NCBI GenBank assembly: GCA_017163975.1
Contig: JAFFSR010000264.1
Span: forward strand, 6,110,501-6,174,500
Origin: Anastatus disparis
Taxonomy: Eukaryota; Arthropoda; Insecta; Hymenoptera; Eupelmidae
Direction of reading: 5' to 3'
Length of the DNA stretch: 64,000 nt
Below, in pieces: positions 12,338-24,042 of this stretch; positions within the stretch are counted from its first letter, which is position 1, and each line of letters opens with the position of its first letter. The position numbers and the translations under genes are program-made. The notes beneath the pieces were generated by a model. It saw only the letters and a list, made by a program, of their open reading frames with translations. It was not told the DNA's origin and made no database searches.

Positions 12338-15300
12338 TTACATGACGTTATTCGGTACGTCCACTATCGTTCGATTCACTTCATTTGTAGTTTCGAATCG
12401 TAATTTTTTCCCGCTAATAAGTGTTTTAACATCCTCTGCATCCAAAGTTTCATATTTTAATAAAGCTTCTGCAAGCAACTTATGCTCTTTGCTATAATTC
12501 TTTAAAATGGTTTTTGCTCTGTCATAAGATTCCTTAAATTAAAAAATATATTCATTTATGATATTTGATGCAGTTTTATATTTCGTTTGCATATAAGTTT
12601 AATTCACCTGTAGAAGTCGTTTTATTTCATTGTCTATAAGTTCTTTTGTGCTAGAACCGTAGCTGTCATTACTAGTTTCACCCTGATCTCCATGAACTCG
12701 GAATCCAACCTTTTCTGACATGCCATATATTTTAACCATAGCCTCAGCTATTTTAGTAGCTTTCTTAAAAAAAAAAAAATCAACTTTATTTCTATTCATT
12801 TTTCCTATTTAATTTTTAAAATATTTACCTTGAAATCATCAGAAGCCCCTGATGTAACTTTATCTAGCCCAAATATGAGTTCTTCAGCAGCACGACCACC
12901 CATACATGTATCCATTGTAGCAATCATTTCAGCTTTAGTTCTATAATACATTTCTGTATGTGGTAAAAAAGACGTCTAAAACAAAGATCATATTTAGAAT
13001 ATTTTATATAACATCAATTTCAATAAAATTATTTTATTCTTACATGTCCTAGACTATTTCCACGTTGAATGATTGTAACTTTATGCAGTGGCGTGGCATC
13101 TTTTGTGAAATAAGCCACTAATGCATGCCCTCCTTCATGGTAAGCTGTTATGCGATTGGCTTCCTCATTTAATACTTTCCTTTTACCTTCAGGTCCCATT
13201 ATAACTTTATCTCTCGCTCGTTCCAAGTGTTCCATTGTTACAAATTGAGCACCATCCATAGCAGCTTTTAAAGCAGCTTGATTAATCTGTCTCAATTATT
13301 AATCAATTAGTTTATTTATGAGAAGTTCTACTATATAGATTAGTATTATGCTTACCATGTTTTCTATATCAGCACCAGTAAATCCTATGGTGCATTTAGC
13401 TAATAACTCCACGTCAACATCTCGAGTTAAAATTCTTCCTAAATATAAGTTTAATATTTCTTTACGTCCAAAAAAATTAGGTACACTGACAACGACTTCT
13501 AAATCGAAACGACCAGGCCTCAATAATGCTTTATCAAGATCTTCACGTCTATTAGTAGCTCCTAAAACAATGACTCCTTCATTTTGATGAAACCTTTATA
13601 AAATAAATTATTGATTCGTAAAATTATTATAATTCCTTGTTAAAAAATAGTTGAAAAATTAAATATATTAACCCATCCATTTCAGATAAAAGCTGATTAA
13701 TGGTTTGATTTGCATATGGATGCAAGGTAGAATTTATACGCTTTGCTCCCACAGAATCAATTTCATCAATAAAAATAACACAAGGAGCACGTTCTTTGGC
13801 AGCTTCTAAAATAATTTTTTAAAATATTTTATGATTGAATCATTTATAAGTACAAATCAATTTATAAATAATACTTACTAAACAAATCCCTTACTCTTCT
13901 AGCTCCTTGCCCAACTAATATTTCATCAAACTCTGGTCCAGCAGCATAAAAAAAAGGCACCCTAGCTTCACCAGCAACAGCTCGAGCTAACAATGTCTTC
14001 CCTGTACCTGGTGGACCTACAAGTAATACACCTTTCGGTAGCTTTCCTCCTAAAGCTGAGAATTTATCTGGATTTCTTAAAAATTCTACAACATCCATTA
14101 ATTCTGATTTGGCTTCTTCAACCTATTTAAAATTAGTTTATGAAATTTTGTGAAGATTTAATATTTAATATTAAATTTCAATACAAATACGTAAAAATAA
14201 ACGTGCACTTATGATTGCAATGCACAGAGATATAAAATTTAACGCGCCTGTATCAAATATTTTTATTTTATAGTACTTTGTGATCTAAATCCACATTATT
14301 TATACTCCTGCAACCAATAAAAACTTTTAAATTTGTTCTTATGTAGAAAAATGAATAAAATTCTGTAAACACGTCAAAAAAATACAACAAAATGATGAAA
14401 ATGAAGCAATGTTATTATGAGATTATATTTTTCTCTTTATTTTTTAATTTATAAGTTTTGAAGTGCTTTGTTTTTGTTTTGATTTTCAAAAGTGTTGTAT
14501 CTAGTTGTGGCGGACTTATAACACACGTACTACAAAATAATATACAATATTTGTATCTAAAGTTGCCAAATAATGAGACATGATTATCATTTCCATTTTG
14601 CTTGAACGCGACTTAATATTGGACTACTTAAGATTCATGTATTGTAATATACTATTTTGACATTATGTTTGTAAAATTGCATATTAAGAATTTTATAGAA
14701 TGTGTAAAAATACAATTTTACCTACACTGTATCAAAATAGAAATTTTCTATGAATAATAGAATGCAACTTACTCCTTTGACATCATTAAAGGTCACATGG
14801 ATTTCTTCCGGATCAACTTGCACTCTATTGCCCAATTGAATTTTAAATATGCTTCCTCCTGTTGTTGCTTAAAAAAAATACATGCAAATTATTCAAGGTT
14901 TTAATTTCATTTAAAATTTGTTTAAAATTTTAAAATGAACTTAAGATAAATCTACTTTTTTAAAATTTAATATATTGTTTAATTACTTTTCTATTAAAAA
15001 TTTAAAAAAATATTTTTCTATTATAAATTAAATTGTTGTAAACTTCATGTTCTATTTTTTATCAGTGAATTTTCTTACAATTCACTTCAATGTATAATTT
15101 TTGGAAAGATATTTAAATAATGTATAATACATATAAAAATCAATATGGAGTTATTTTTATTGACACTATTTACCCTGTTAAAACTTTCTATAAGAGCTCT
15201 ATTTTAGCATCATAATTTTGATTGTATTTGATGGCACTACTTGTAGTTTTAACAATGTGAATAACAATATAATATTAAATATATTAGATGAGTTATAATA

Positions 15301-16992
15301 GTAAATAGTTATATTATATCATAAAAAAATTACAAATGAAATAAAATAAAATAATTACTGATACAAAATTAAAATAAAAAAACAAAAAAATTGTATGATT
15401 TAATTTTTTATAACAAAAATAACTATAAGGCACAGAGATGAGTTTAAGCACAATAACTAAAGATTCTAATCTAGTATGGTTTAAATTAATTATATACTTA
15501 TAGAAACAGTATTCATTAAATATCGTTAAAATGATGAATTTAATACTAACATTTGTACGCACCCATTATAGTTACGAAAAGTAGTACAATTACTAAAGTG
15601 GAAAAAACTGATTGTAAACATTTTATAAATTTGTATAATTTTCCTTGAGGTTTTTGATCATATCCTGCTTGGTAGCCCTCAGCATAGGCTGTTTTGATGC
15701 GTTGCAATTCCTCAACTTTTATGTATTTATCACCTGTGAGATTTCTTATTTTTTCTAGATCTCTTTGTTCTCTCATAGCTACACTACTAATCACTTCATT
15801 ACCAAACATTCGTTCTGTTTTATTATCCTGTGTATTATCAAAGAATTAAAGACAAATGTTTGAATGATTTTTATTATTTATCATTATGATTGACAAACAT
15901 ATTAGAACTTACAGATTTTGTATTTAAACCAAGCCATTTTCTTATTCTTGCACTTATAGTAGGATTTCTGTCAAATTCAGCTTGAATAGTACGATCTGTT
16001 TTAAAATATCTGACTTGGGTACTGCTTGGATGTTTTGTTAACAAACAAAATTTATGAAGAAATGTACATTGTTGCTTAGTAGGAAGATAAATTGCTGACA
16101 ATGAACTTGTAACTGATAATGGTGGTGAATGAAAATCTCTTTTATTTTCAGTGAAGCTAGTACCAGAAATATAAGATATTTTCCATTTATTACATTTTTT
16201 TACAACTTCTAAACTTTCTTCCTTAGATAATTGTTCTAAAATATCCCAGACATCATTTCTATTAATTCTTAATGGAGTAGCTAAATTTTGTAAATTTATT
16301 TTATCAATAGATAATTCATGGCAACTTTTTACAGCCTGTAATCATTAAATTAATGAAATATATCAATGTATTTACAAATGAAAAATGTTAGAGATATTAC
16401 CTCTATAAAACTATTTTTACAAAAAATATCTTCAGTCTTTTTGCATTCACAATTATTTTGTCGTTTTGTTTTGGCTATGAGTGGTGTAGACCTCGGTGTA
16501 ATAGTAGATGTAAATTGGGTCAGGTGATACAATACCTACAGATTATAAATGCATATATAAATCAATTGAAGAAATTTTTCTGAACAATATAGTCTAATAT
16601 GAAGTATTAGAAAAACATAGCAAATGTAAAAACTTGGCAAGTTTCAAGAATTGCGAAATATACATTTTACATGTATACAAATGCATATGTAAATATTTGT
16701 GTATATATGTATATGCACATACGTTGTACACTATTGTAAAACGCAAATGAGAATCGTAAATAGCACATCAAACGAAATATAATACATAAATATATATAAA
16801 AAGGTTATAAAGGTTTCTATGATAAAATAATCATGAGAGCTATAATAAATAATGACAAATTGTAATTAACCTGAAATGGAATTTTCAAGTCTAAATTTAA
16901 TTAGAAATCATAAAAATTATGAAAAAAAAGTAATATAAAAAATATTTGTGATATATGTAAATTACCTGATTGTGAGACTGTAAGTTGATCAT
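12338..16992 (-). CDS. YME1L1: ATP-dependent zinc metalloprotease YME1L (mitochondrial i-AAA)
   Basis: Twelve exons (minus order): 16992-16966, 16535-16401, 16335-15913, 15827-15551, 14867-14773, 14122-13879, 13805-13673, 13593-13356, 13286-13044, 12975-12829, 12763-12608, 12532-12338. All junctions are GT-AG, phases agree, and the sum is 2313 nt (770 aa), close to the usual length. Seen: N-terminal region (exons 1-4) suited to mitochondrial import; one membrane segment about 265-285; Walker A GPPGTGKT 355-362; Walker B IFIDE 411-415; second-region arginine motif RPGRFD; zinc site HEGGH 574-578 with probable third ligand D652 in SGASDDF; C-terminal helix [13 protein letters not shown]. Family knowledge: a hexameric protease of the inner mitochondrial membrane facing the intermembrane space, degrading or processing substrates such as OPA1. 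The N-terminus is less certain than the rest. Confidence 0.95.
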
Positions 16993-17393
16993 TTCGTTTT
17001 TCCGTGTAAAAAATTAGCGTCGTTTAATAGTTTAATAATATTTTAAATATACTACTTTCTTGGTGAAGATTTGTTAAAGGAATGAATAAATTTTGGTTTT
17101 AATATACACAGAATTTCATTTCATAATTAACACTGCTCGAAAATTGTCAACGGTTTTTGCAACGTCGTTCATCGTTTCATCGTAGCTGCTTTGGTGCTTG
17201 ATATTTGCCATTGCGCAAGGCCAACGGAAGTGGTATGCATACGTTCACTTTGGACTAACTCAACTTATACGTGTTTTCCGTCTATTTAAAATGTTTTTTT
17301 TACAAAATCAATTTGTTCGACAATTGAAAACCAAATTTTTTTAATATCAATGGAATATCAAATGCAACTTAATCATTTATTATATACAGTTAT
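16993..17393. other. YME1L 5' flank / probable promoter region
   Basis: Immediately upstream of the YME1L ATG. The GC-richer patch at 17150-17235 (gcaacgtcgttcatcg, ggccaacggaagtggtat) is the likeliest promoter core. No TATA box is clear. No other gene seen here. Confidence 0.3.
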
Positions 17394-17558
17394 AATTTAA
17401 GCAAAATGAAATTATTTTGAACGTCAATAAATTTAAACCATGTCATATTGATTGAATTCTTTTAATTCATAACATTTACAATTTAAGCAAAATGAATTCA
17501 TTTTGAATTTCAATAAATTTAAACCATATCATATTGATTGAATTCTTTTAATTCATAA
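17394..17558 (+). repeat. 86-bp tandem duplication (about 1.9 copies)
   Basis: The block starting aatttaagcaaaatgaa (17394) recurs at 17480 with a few substitutions, continuing through taaaccatrtcatattgat and ending in ttttaattcata. Non-coding. Confidence 0.75.
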
Positions 17559-17592
17559 AGTATCCATGTAATCAGGTATTAATTAAAAATAA

Positions 17593-18104
17593 CCCGAGTA
17601 GAAACGTATAAAGGCCAACCGTACTTGTAATCAGTACCTTGTCCGGCTAAACTTAAGATTTAAATAAGGGTCTATCACCAGGGAAAGATCCGTGTCGGCC
17701 ACTAAAATCCTTATTTCAGGTTCAACTGATAAGTGCCTGTGTAGCGCCTGTAAACGACTTTTTTTTTTAATTTTTATAAAACATATAATTAGCTCATATT
17801 TTGTTTCCAAAGTAATAATTTAAGTATTTTATTCAAAATAAATAAAGCAATTGTTCATTTAAACGATAAAAATATGTTAATAAGTGTTTTATAAAAATTT
17901 CACAAATTAGGTTATAAATATAAATGGCGAAATATTACGGTACCACTCCGGTATCGATAAGTTTTTCCTGAAATAAGGATACTAGTATCCGGACTGGAAC
18001 CTCCCCTGGTGACATTGGGGGGAATAACCGGATCCGGATCGGACAATAATCTTCAGGCTCCGGATCCGGGACGGATATACGCCGTAATTGCATTTCTACT
18101 CGGG
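17593..18104. mobile_element. 512-bp CCC-ended element, TIR CCCGAGTAGAAA, TSD AA
   Basis: CCCGAGTAGAAA at 17593 is mirrored by TTTCTACTCGGG ending at 18104, flanked by AA on each side. The ends are GC-rich with related inverted motifs near each (tcaccagggaaagatcc left, cctcccctggtgacatt right; ccggatcc repeats). No ORF. The 2-bp duplication and CCC...GGG ends match the other foldback elements in the window. Confidence 0.55.
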
Positions 18105-18272
18105 AATTTAAAAACGCACACTTGATGAATTTAAAATTTATAAAAAATGAATGATAAAGAAATACGCATACTTAAGAAAAATTAATTAAATTCATATTGT
18201 ATCCGATATATAGAAATAATTTATGTGAATAACTGTAGATAATAGTAAATAACTTAAAAATGTCAGAACTAA

Positions 18273-19383
18273 CCCTACTGAAAAAAATCTTGTGGTAACC
18301 ACATGACATACTATATGGTTTTCACATGGTTACCACATGATTACCACATGTTTACCACATGGTTACCACATATTATTTTGACGGGGTGATCATGTGGTAA
18401 CCATGTGGTAACCATGTGGTGACCATGTGAAAACCATGTGAGTAAGAAAAAAATAGTTGAAAAAAATATGCAAATTTTATTATTTTACGTAATAAATACT
18501 CACCTGCTGTCAAAATCAGCAAACTAAAGAAAATTTTTATGAAAATATAAATATTATTGATTATTATATAATTAAATTTAATATAAATATTTTTATATAA
18601 TTAAATTTATTTGCATTTTTCATTGCAACCATAAAAACATCTCTGTTCATTGAATAGAATAGAACGTGAGAAAGCAGGTCGAATGATCGTCGTTTTAGAC
18701 AAAATTAAACTGTTTATAAACTCTAAAGTCTTTTATTCTTTTCGTGCGCGTTCGCTTGCTATAAGAAAGTCAATAGGTAGAAAGCGGAGCATCCCCCTAA
18801 CGGTTAATCACCAGTACTATTATATACATGTGTATATTCATATTCAATAACTAACCACTAGGGGGCTACCACTCTTTTTATATATTGACTTTCTTATGGC
18901 AAGCGAACGCGCACGAAAAGAATAAAAGACTTTAGAGCTTATAAACAGTTTAATTTTGTCTAAAACGACGATCATTCGGCCTGCTTTCTCACGTTCTTCT
19001 ATTCAATGAACAGAGATATTTTTGTGGTTGCAATGAAAAACGCAAATAAATTTAATTATATAAAAATATTTATATTAAATTTAATTATATAATAATCAAT
19101 AATATTTATATTTTCATAGAAATTTTCTTTAGCTTGCTGATTTTGACAGCAGGTGAGTATTTATTACGTGAAATAATAAATTTTGCATATTTTTTTAACT
19201 ATTTTTTTACTTATCACATGAGTTTTCACATGGTCACCACATGGTTACCACATGGTTACCACATGATCACCCCGTCAAAATAATATGTGGTAACCATGTG
19301 GTAAACATGTGGTAATCATGTAGTAACCATGTGAAAACCATATAGTATGTCATGTGGTTACCACAAGATTTTTTTCAGTAGGG
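18273..19383. mobile_element. Foldback element, long palindromic arms of CCACATGGTTA repeats, TSD AA
   Basis: CCCTACTGAAAAAAATC (18273) and its complement (to 19383) bound arms of about 500 bp that are near-perfect inverted copies. Each arm starts with reiterated CCACATGGTTACCACATG-type palindromes; the loop is about 110 bp near 18790-18890. No protein. Inserted between gtcagaact and gacataaat of an older TTATTTAC element; the uninterrupted version near 33045 (gtcagaattgagacat) has the same length, which defines an AA duplication. Confidence 0.75.
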
Positions 19384-19515
19384 AAGACATAAATAATGGT
19401 TATTTACAGATATTTACTATTGTTTACAGTTAATAAAAATTATTTACAATTTTTTACCATTATTCACGGTTCCCTGTTGAAAAAAATCATGTAACCTTGT
19501 AATATGACGAAATTA
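19384..19515. repeat. Relic of a TTATTTAC-type element plus an orphan CCCTGTTG end
   Basis: 19384-19472 (gacataaataatggttatttacag...) together with about 18220-18272 matches the 32931-33593 element and was split by the preceding insertion. At 19473 an orphan terminus CCCTGTTGAAAAAAATC begins; its partner end is missing, the Helitron lying just beyond. Confidence 0.5.
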
Positions 19516-21357
19516 TCCTCTTTTAAAAAAACGATGGCCGGATGTTGTGAAACATTTTATACTAAAAACGTGATTGGTGCGTTGAATAGAATCATATGAT
19601 TGGCGAAAAACGAGATTTGATTTACTATAATATGCTTAAATAATCCTCTTTTAAAAAAACGATGGCCGGATGTTGTGAAACATTTTATACTAAGAACGTG
19701 ATTGGTGCGTTGAATAGAATCATATGATTGGCGAAAAACGAGATTTGATTTACTATAATATGCTTAAATAAAATCATCGATTTAGAATTTAATAATAAAA
19801 ATCATTGATAAAATAATTAAATTATAATTATTTAGATATAGTTTGATTTTTTAAATAAAATTATTAGTATAATCATCGCTAACTTCCGCTCACAAAAATT
19901 ATTTTTGTGTGAAGTTGTCGAGAGTGCGAAGTACCGCTCTATATTCATTTGTCATTGTATATTTCAAATTAGAACATGGTAACAATTATATGCCATTTAC
20001 TTCTGAATTCTCTTTTTAAAAATTGTACTATAAAATTATATTAAGCAATAAATTTAGAAAATAGACAGATGTCATGAACTTTTTAGCTTATAACAATATC
20101 ATAAAATATTTATCTATGAGCTTGGCAAGTAATTTGGTAAATTTAAAATAAGATTTACAATATTTCGGAATATTTTAGAATGAATAATAAAAAAACCGAT
20201 AAGTAATACAATTTCGATGATATAATTTAGTATATAAAATATTTCTAGATTGACAGCTTAAAAATTTTTTTTCAAAAATATAGTATATTTGCCTAAGATG
20301 TACTATTTTTAAAAGTTTGTTTATTTAATTTCAAAATTCAAATTGAATCACGCTTAGAATAAACAGTTTCTCGTGAAAATAAAATAAAAAATCTTTTGTT
20401 TGAAAGAATGATATAATTACTATAATTAAGAAAATATAAATTAGAATTTTCATTTTTATTTGTATTTTAAAAATAGGAACGATATACATATCGTTAAGAA
20501 TTGATTTGAACTATTTCATTTTTTATATATTTTATGGATTTCATATTGTTGAAAATATTAATTTTTAAATAACGTCATTCATTAGTTATTGAGAATTTAG
20601 GATTACAATATTACATATTAAAAATTTTCCGGTACCAGAAATTAAAAATTTATAAATGCTAATGAATAAATTTATTTAAAAATTTATACCATCTAATGCA
20701 TTTCTTTTCCTGAAATTTTGCACTAAAATGTGGAGATAGTCAATATTTATGAGTGTAAGTGCTGTGTCCGTTTTATGTCTCCTTAAAATATGAAATTTTA
20801 AGTGATGATAAAACTGGAAAAGTCGTTTTCATAAACCACATTACATTGTATTAAAAACAGATGTTTTTAATCATGGATAATTTTACATGACTATGTCCAG
20901 AGATCGATTTTGGAATTCTCTTAAGATATATCTTGAAAGTCAATTACATTAGATTGATATTAAAAATTATGTGTATGAAAAGTTATATATTTGTAAAACA
21001 ACTTTTGACTTTGTAATAATTTACGTTATTTAAATTTTGAAAGATTTAAGAAATATCTAAAAAATAATTTAAAAGTTTACTATTTCTTCAATTTTTTAAA
21101 ATGATAATAAGAAAATGAATATAGTGATAATATATCTTTATGGGATTTATTTTTCTCGAAGTTTTCCGTGTCTATAAATTCACTGATGCTGCGTATATAA
21201 CATCAATTTCTTTACTGATGCTGATATTAGTAGATATGAAATTATTATTATTTAATAATGAACAGAAAATAATAACACTATATTAACAGTCAATCATTAA
21301 AAATTTATATACATTTAGATTAGATATAGGGCGCGCTTGCGCGCATGGATTTTCTAG
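19516..21357 (+). mobile_element. Non-autonomous Helitron, copy A, with duplicated 5' end
   Basis: 5' end TCCTCTTTTAAAAAAACG follows an A. The 3' end has the hairpin GCGCGCTTGCGCGC (about 21331-21344), then atggattttCTAG at 21357, followed by T. TC start, 3' hairpin, CTRR end and insertion between A and T are Helitron hallmarks. The first 128 bp are tandemly duplicated (starts at 19516 and 19644). No Rep/helicase ORF, so it depends on an autonomous partner. An inverted second copy lies at 61758-63198. Confidence 0.8.
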
Positions 21358-21490
21358 TGTAATTAAATTACGTAATTAAATCATGTAATAAATTACATAA
21401 TTAGCTACTTGACCAAATTTGCCAAAATTATGTAATAAATTATCTAATCAAATTACGTGATCTTTTATAATTACGTAATTTTTTGTAAAA
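21358..21490. repeat. Palindromic TTACGTAATTAAA cluster
   Basis: Repeated attacgtaat / atgtaataaatta motifs in opposite orientations around a short spacer, directly after the Helitron 3' end. It resembles the subterminal arms of other foldback elements, but clear termini are absent. Confidence 0.3.
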
Positions 21491-21688
21491 TAATCTTTTA
21501 ATTTTATTTTCAATAAAATGTCATTTTATATTTGGAGGTAATATAAACGCAATGCAAAGAATACAGTATTTTTATTGAAAAAATAAAATATTTTGTTTAT
21601 TTTTATCAATTACATGGATAACAAAAGGTACCAAATACAATCGATTAAATAATAGTAATACAAATTGCGTACTGCACGTATCTATATA
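21491..21688. other. AT-rich spacer
   Basis: Nothing recognised. Confidence 0.4.
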
Positions 21689-22099
21689 CCCTATTACAAA
21701 AAAACACGTGTTTTTTACATGTAAAATTTGCATGTTTTTTCATGTATTTTTTTCACGTGTCTTTTTCACGTGTATTTTTCAGGTGTATTTTTTTACAGCT
21801 TTTCAGCAATCGAAGAGCTTCAATTGTCTGGCCTCATATATCTGATGCGTCTTCGAAATTTGTTTAAGGGATGACAAAACTTGAAGACACGCCACCTAGT
21901 GATTTGAAATCGCTATTAATGATCGATTACGTCGGTTTGACTTTAAATTACTAGATGACGTGTCTTCAAGTTCTGTCATCCCTTAAACAAATTTCGAAGA
22001 CGCATCAGATATATGAGGCCAGACAATTGAAACTCTTCGAATGTCGAAGAGCTGTAAAAAAATACACATGAAAAAAACATGTGTTTTTTCTCAATAGGG
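21689..22099. mobile_element. Foldback element with CACGTG arms (copy 1), TSD TA
   Basis: CCCTATTACAAAAAAACACG (21689) and the complement ending aataggg (22099) are flanked by TA. The arms are reiterated CACGTG/ACATGT palindromes. The interior (21830-22020) is a palindromic core (ggcctcatatatc...acgccacctagtga and inverse) also found in other elements. No ORF. Confidence 0.7.
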
Positions 22100-22105
22100 T
22101 ATATA

Positions 22106-22872
22106 CCCTATTAAAAAAAACACGTGTTTTTTGCACGTGAAAAATACACGTGTATTATTATTATTATTATTTTACACGTGTTTTTTACATGTAAAATTTG
22201 CGTGTTTTTTCACGCAAATTTTTCACATGTTTTTTTCACGTGTATTTTTCAGGTGTATTTTTCACATATTTTTTTATAGCTTTTCGAAGAGCTTCTACTG
22301 TCCGGCCTCTTATATCTTCGTCTTCCAAATTTGTGTAAGGGATGACAAAACTTAAAAAAACGCCACCTAGTGACTTAAAGTCAAACCAGTGATGGATTTC
22401 GAAAATGCTTATATGATATCAAACAGCCAACTTCAGAGTATATACTACAGGATAATATATTCTGCTTGTACTCTAATAATTCTACGGTATACTCTGAAGT
22501 TGGCTAAAGGATATCATAATATATGAATATACATAAATGTATAAAGCATCCTCGAAATCCATCACTGAGTCAAACCGACGTAATCGATCATTAATAGCGA
22601 TTTAATTCACTAGGTGTCGTTTTTCTAAGTTTTGTCATCCCTTACACAAATTTGGAAGACGAAGATATAAGAGGCCGGACAGTAGAAGCTCTTCGAAAAG
22701 CTATAAAAAAATATGTGAAAAATACACCTGAAAAATACACGTGAAAAAAACATGTGAAAAATTTGCGTGAAAAAATACGCAAATTTTACATGTAAAAAAC
22801 ACGTGTAAAAAATACGTGTATTTTACACGTGTTTATTTCACGTGCAAAAAACACGTGTTTTTTTTAATAGGG
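22106..22872. mobile_element. Foldback element with CACGTG arms (copy 2), carrying a hAT MITE
   Basis: CCCTATTAAAAAAAACACG (22106) to aataggg (22872). Same arms and palindromic core as the element to its left, separated by only 6 bp. The core is split by the 181-bp hAT-like MITE at 22387-22567. The right flank is tt instead of ta, so the TSD has decayed or one border is off by a base. Confidence 0.65.
22387..22567. mobile_element. 181-bp hAT-like MITE, 8-bp TSD AGTCAAAC
   Basis: Termini CAGTGATGGATTTCGAAA and its complement are typical of hAT elements. They are flanked by a perfect 8-bp duplication AGTCAAAC (22379-22386 and 22568-22575). An empty site (cttaaagtcaaaccggc) is present at about 22938-22954. 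The arms contain agccaacttcagagtata and its inverse. Non-coding. Confidence 0.85.
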
Positions 22873-23010
22873 TTATATCTGCGTCTTCCAAATTTGTGTA
22901 AGGGATGACAAAACTTAGAAAAACGCCACCTAGTGACTTAAAGTCAAACCGGCATAATCGATCATTAATAGAGATTTAATTCACTAGGTGGCGTTTTTCT
23001 AAGTTTTGTA
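22873..23010. repeat. Free copy of the palindromic core module
   Basis: Starts tatatctgcgtcttccaaat, contains cgccacctagtga (about 22924) and its inverse tcactaggtggcg (22981-22993), and ends tctaagttttg. Here both arms are well preserved but no CACGTG arm surrounds it. Confidence 0.6.
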
Positions 23011-23842
23011 ATAAACATTAGACCCAATTTCAGCTTTTTTTATTAAATAATGTTTTAAAAAGAAAAATCAGGTCCAATGTTTATCACGCTATAACTTTGG
23101 GAAAAAATAATATTTTGACATGCTGAAACTACTATTTCGAAAGGATTTTAGCTCAGCTTTCATTTAAAAAAAGTTTTAAGCTCCTAGTCATCAATGCTAA
23201 GGAACTATATGCGTTTGAAAATCTAGTAACTTTTTTAATGATTTTCTTTAATTGCCTGTAACTAGCAAAATATTGAGCATTGGGATCTAAAATTCTGTTC
23301 CCTTTCATATTTTGACACCTGAAAACTTATCCCAAAGTTTGGGCAAAATCCGTGATCCGGAGGTCTGATACTCTCCTAGTTAGTGTTTAAAAATTATTAA
23401 TACAAGTCGAAAATTATAATTATTTCATTTGATTTTATTTTATTATGCGCACTAATTTAACGTTTTAGAAAAAAAATGAAGAATAGCCTCATGTTATTAT
23501 ACTATCACTTCATTAAAACTTTAAAAGATGTTAACCTCACTATTTATAAAATATTTATTAAAAATAGTTTGATCAATAAAAAAATAATGGAAACGTATTT
23601 ACAAACTATAAAGAATCTGATTTACATAATTATTACGAATATTATAAGTATGATGATATATATTTTGAAGAAAATAAATTGTTATGAATTAGCGCTCGAT
23701 TAAAAAAAAAATTCAGTAATTTATTATTATAAACGAAATCAATTATCACATTTGTTTATCAACACCTATTTAACACACACGTTATTAATAATCATGACAA
23801 ATGAAATTTAATTGTTAAAATTAATCGGTAATTAAAAATATA
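23011..23842. other. AT-rich stretch with a short inverted repeat
   Basis: aaacattagaccc... and ...ggtccaatgttt (23012-23088) are imperfect inverted copies around a T/A-rich centre. Otherwise nothing; a 75-codon Ile/Lys/Asn frame at 23476-23703 is compositional. Confidence 0.4.
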
Positions 23843-24042
23843 TAAGACCAGAATATATCTGCGACTTAGAAATTCATATGATGGATCACAAAACTTAGAG
23901 AAACGCCACCTTGTGACTTACTGTCGAATGTCGAATTGATGATTGATTACATCGATTCTATTTTGAATCTATAGGTGGCGTTTTTCTAAGTTTTGTGATC
24001 CCTGATACAAATTTTAAAGACGCAGATATATAAGGCCAGAAT
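23843..24042. repeat. Palindromic core module (copy with diverged arms)
   Basis: aagaccagaatatatctgcg to ataaggccagaat, with cgccaccttgtga on the left and aggtggcgtttttct on the right. It is followed by the short hairpins tctttgatcttcaaag and cgaggtttacctcg, the same module order as at 35580-35845. Confidence 0.6.
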
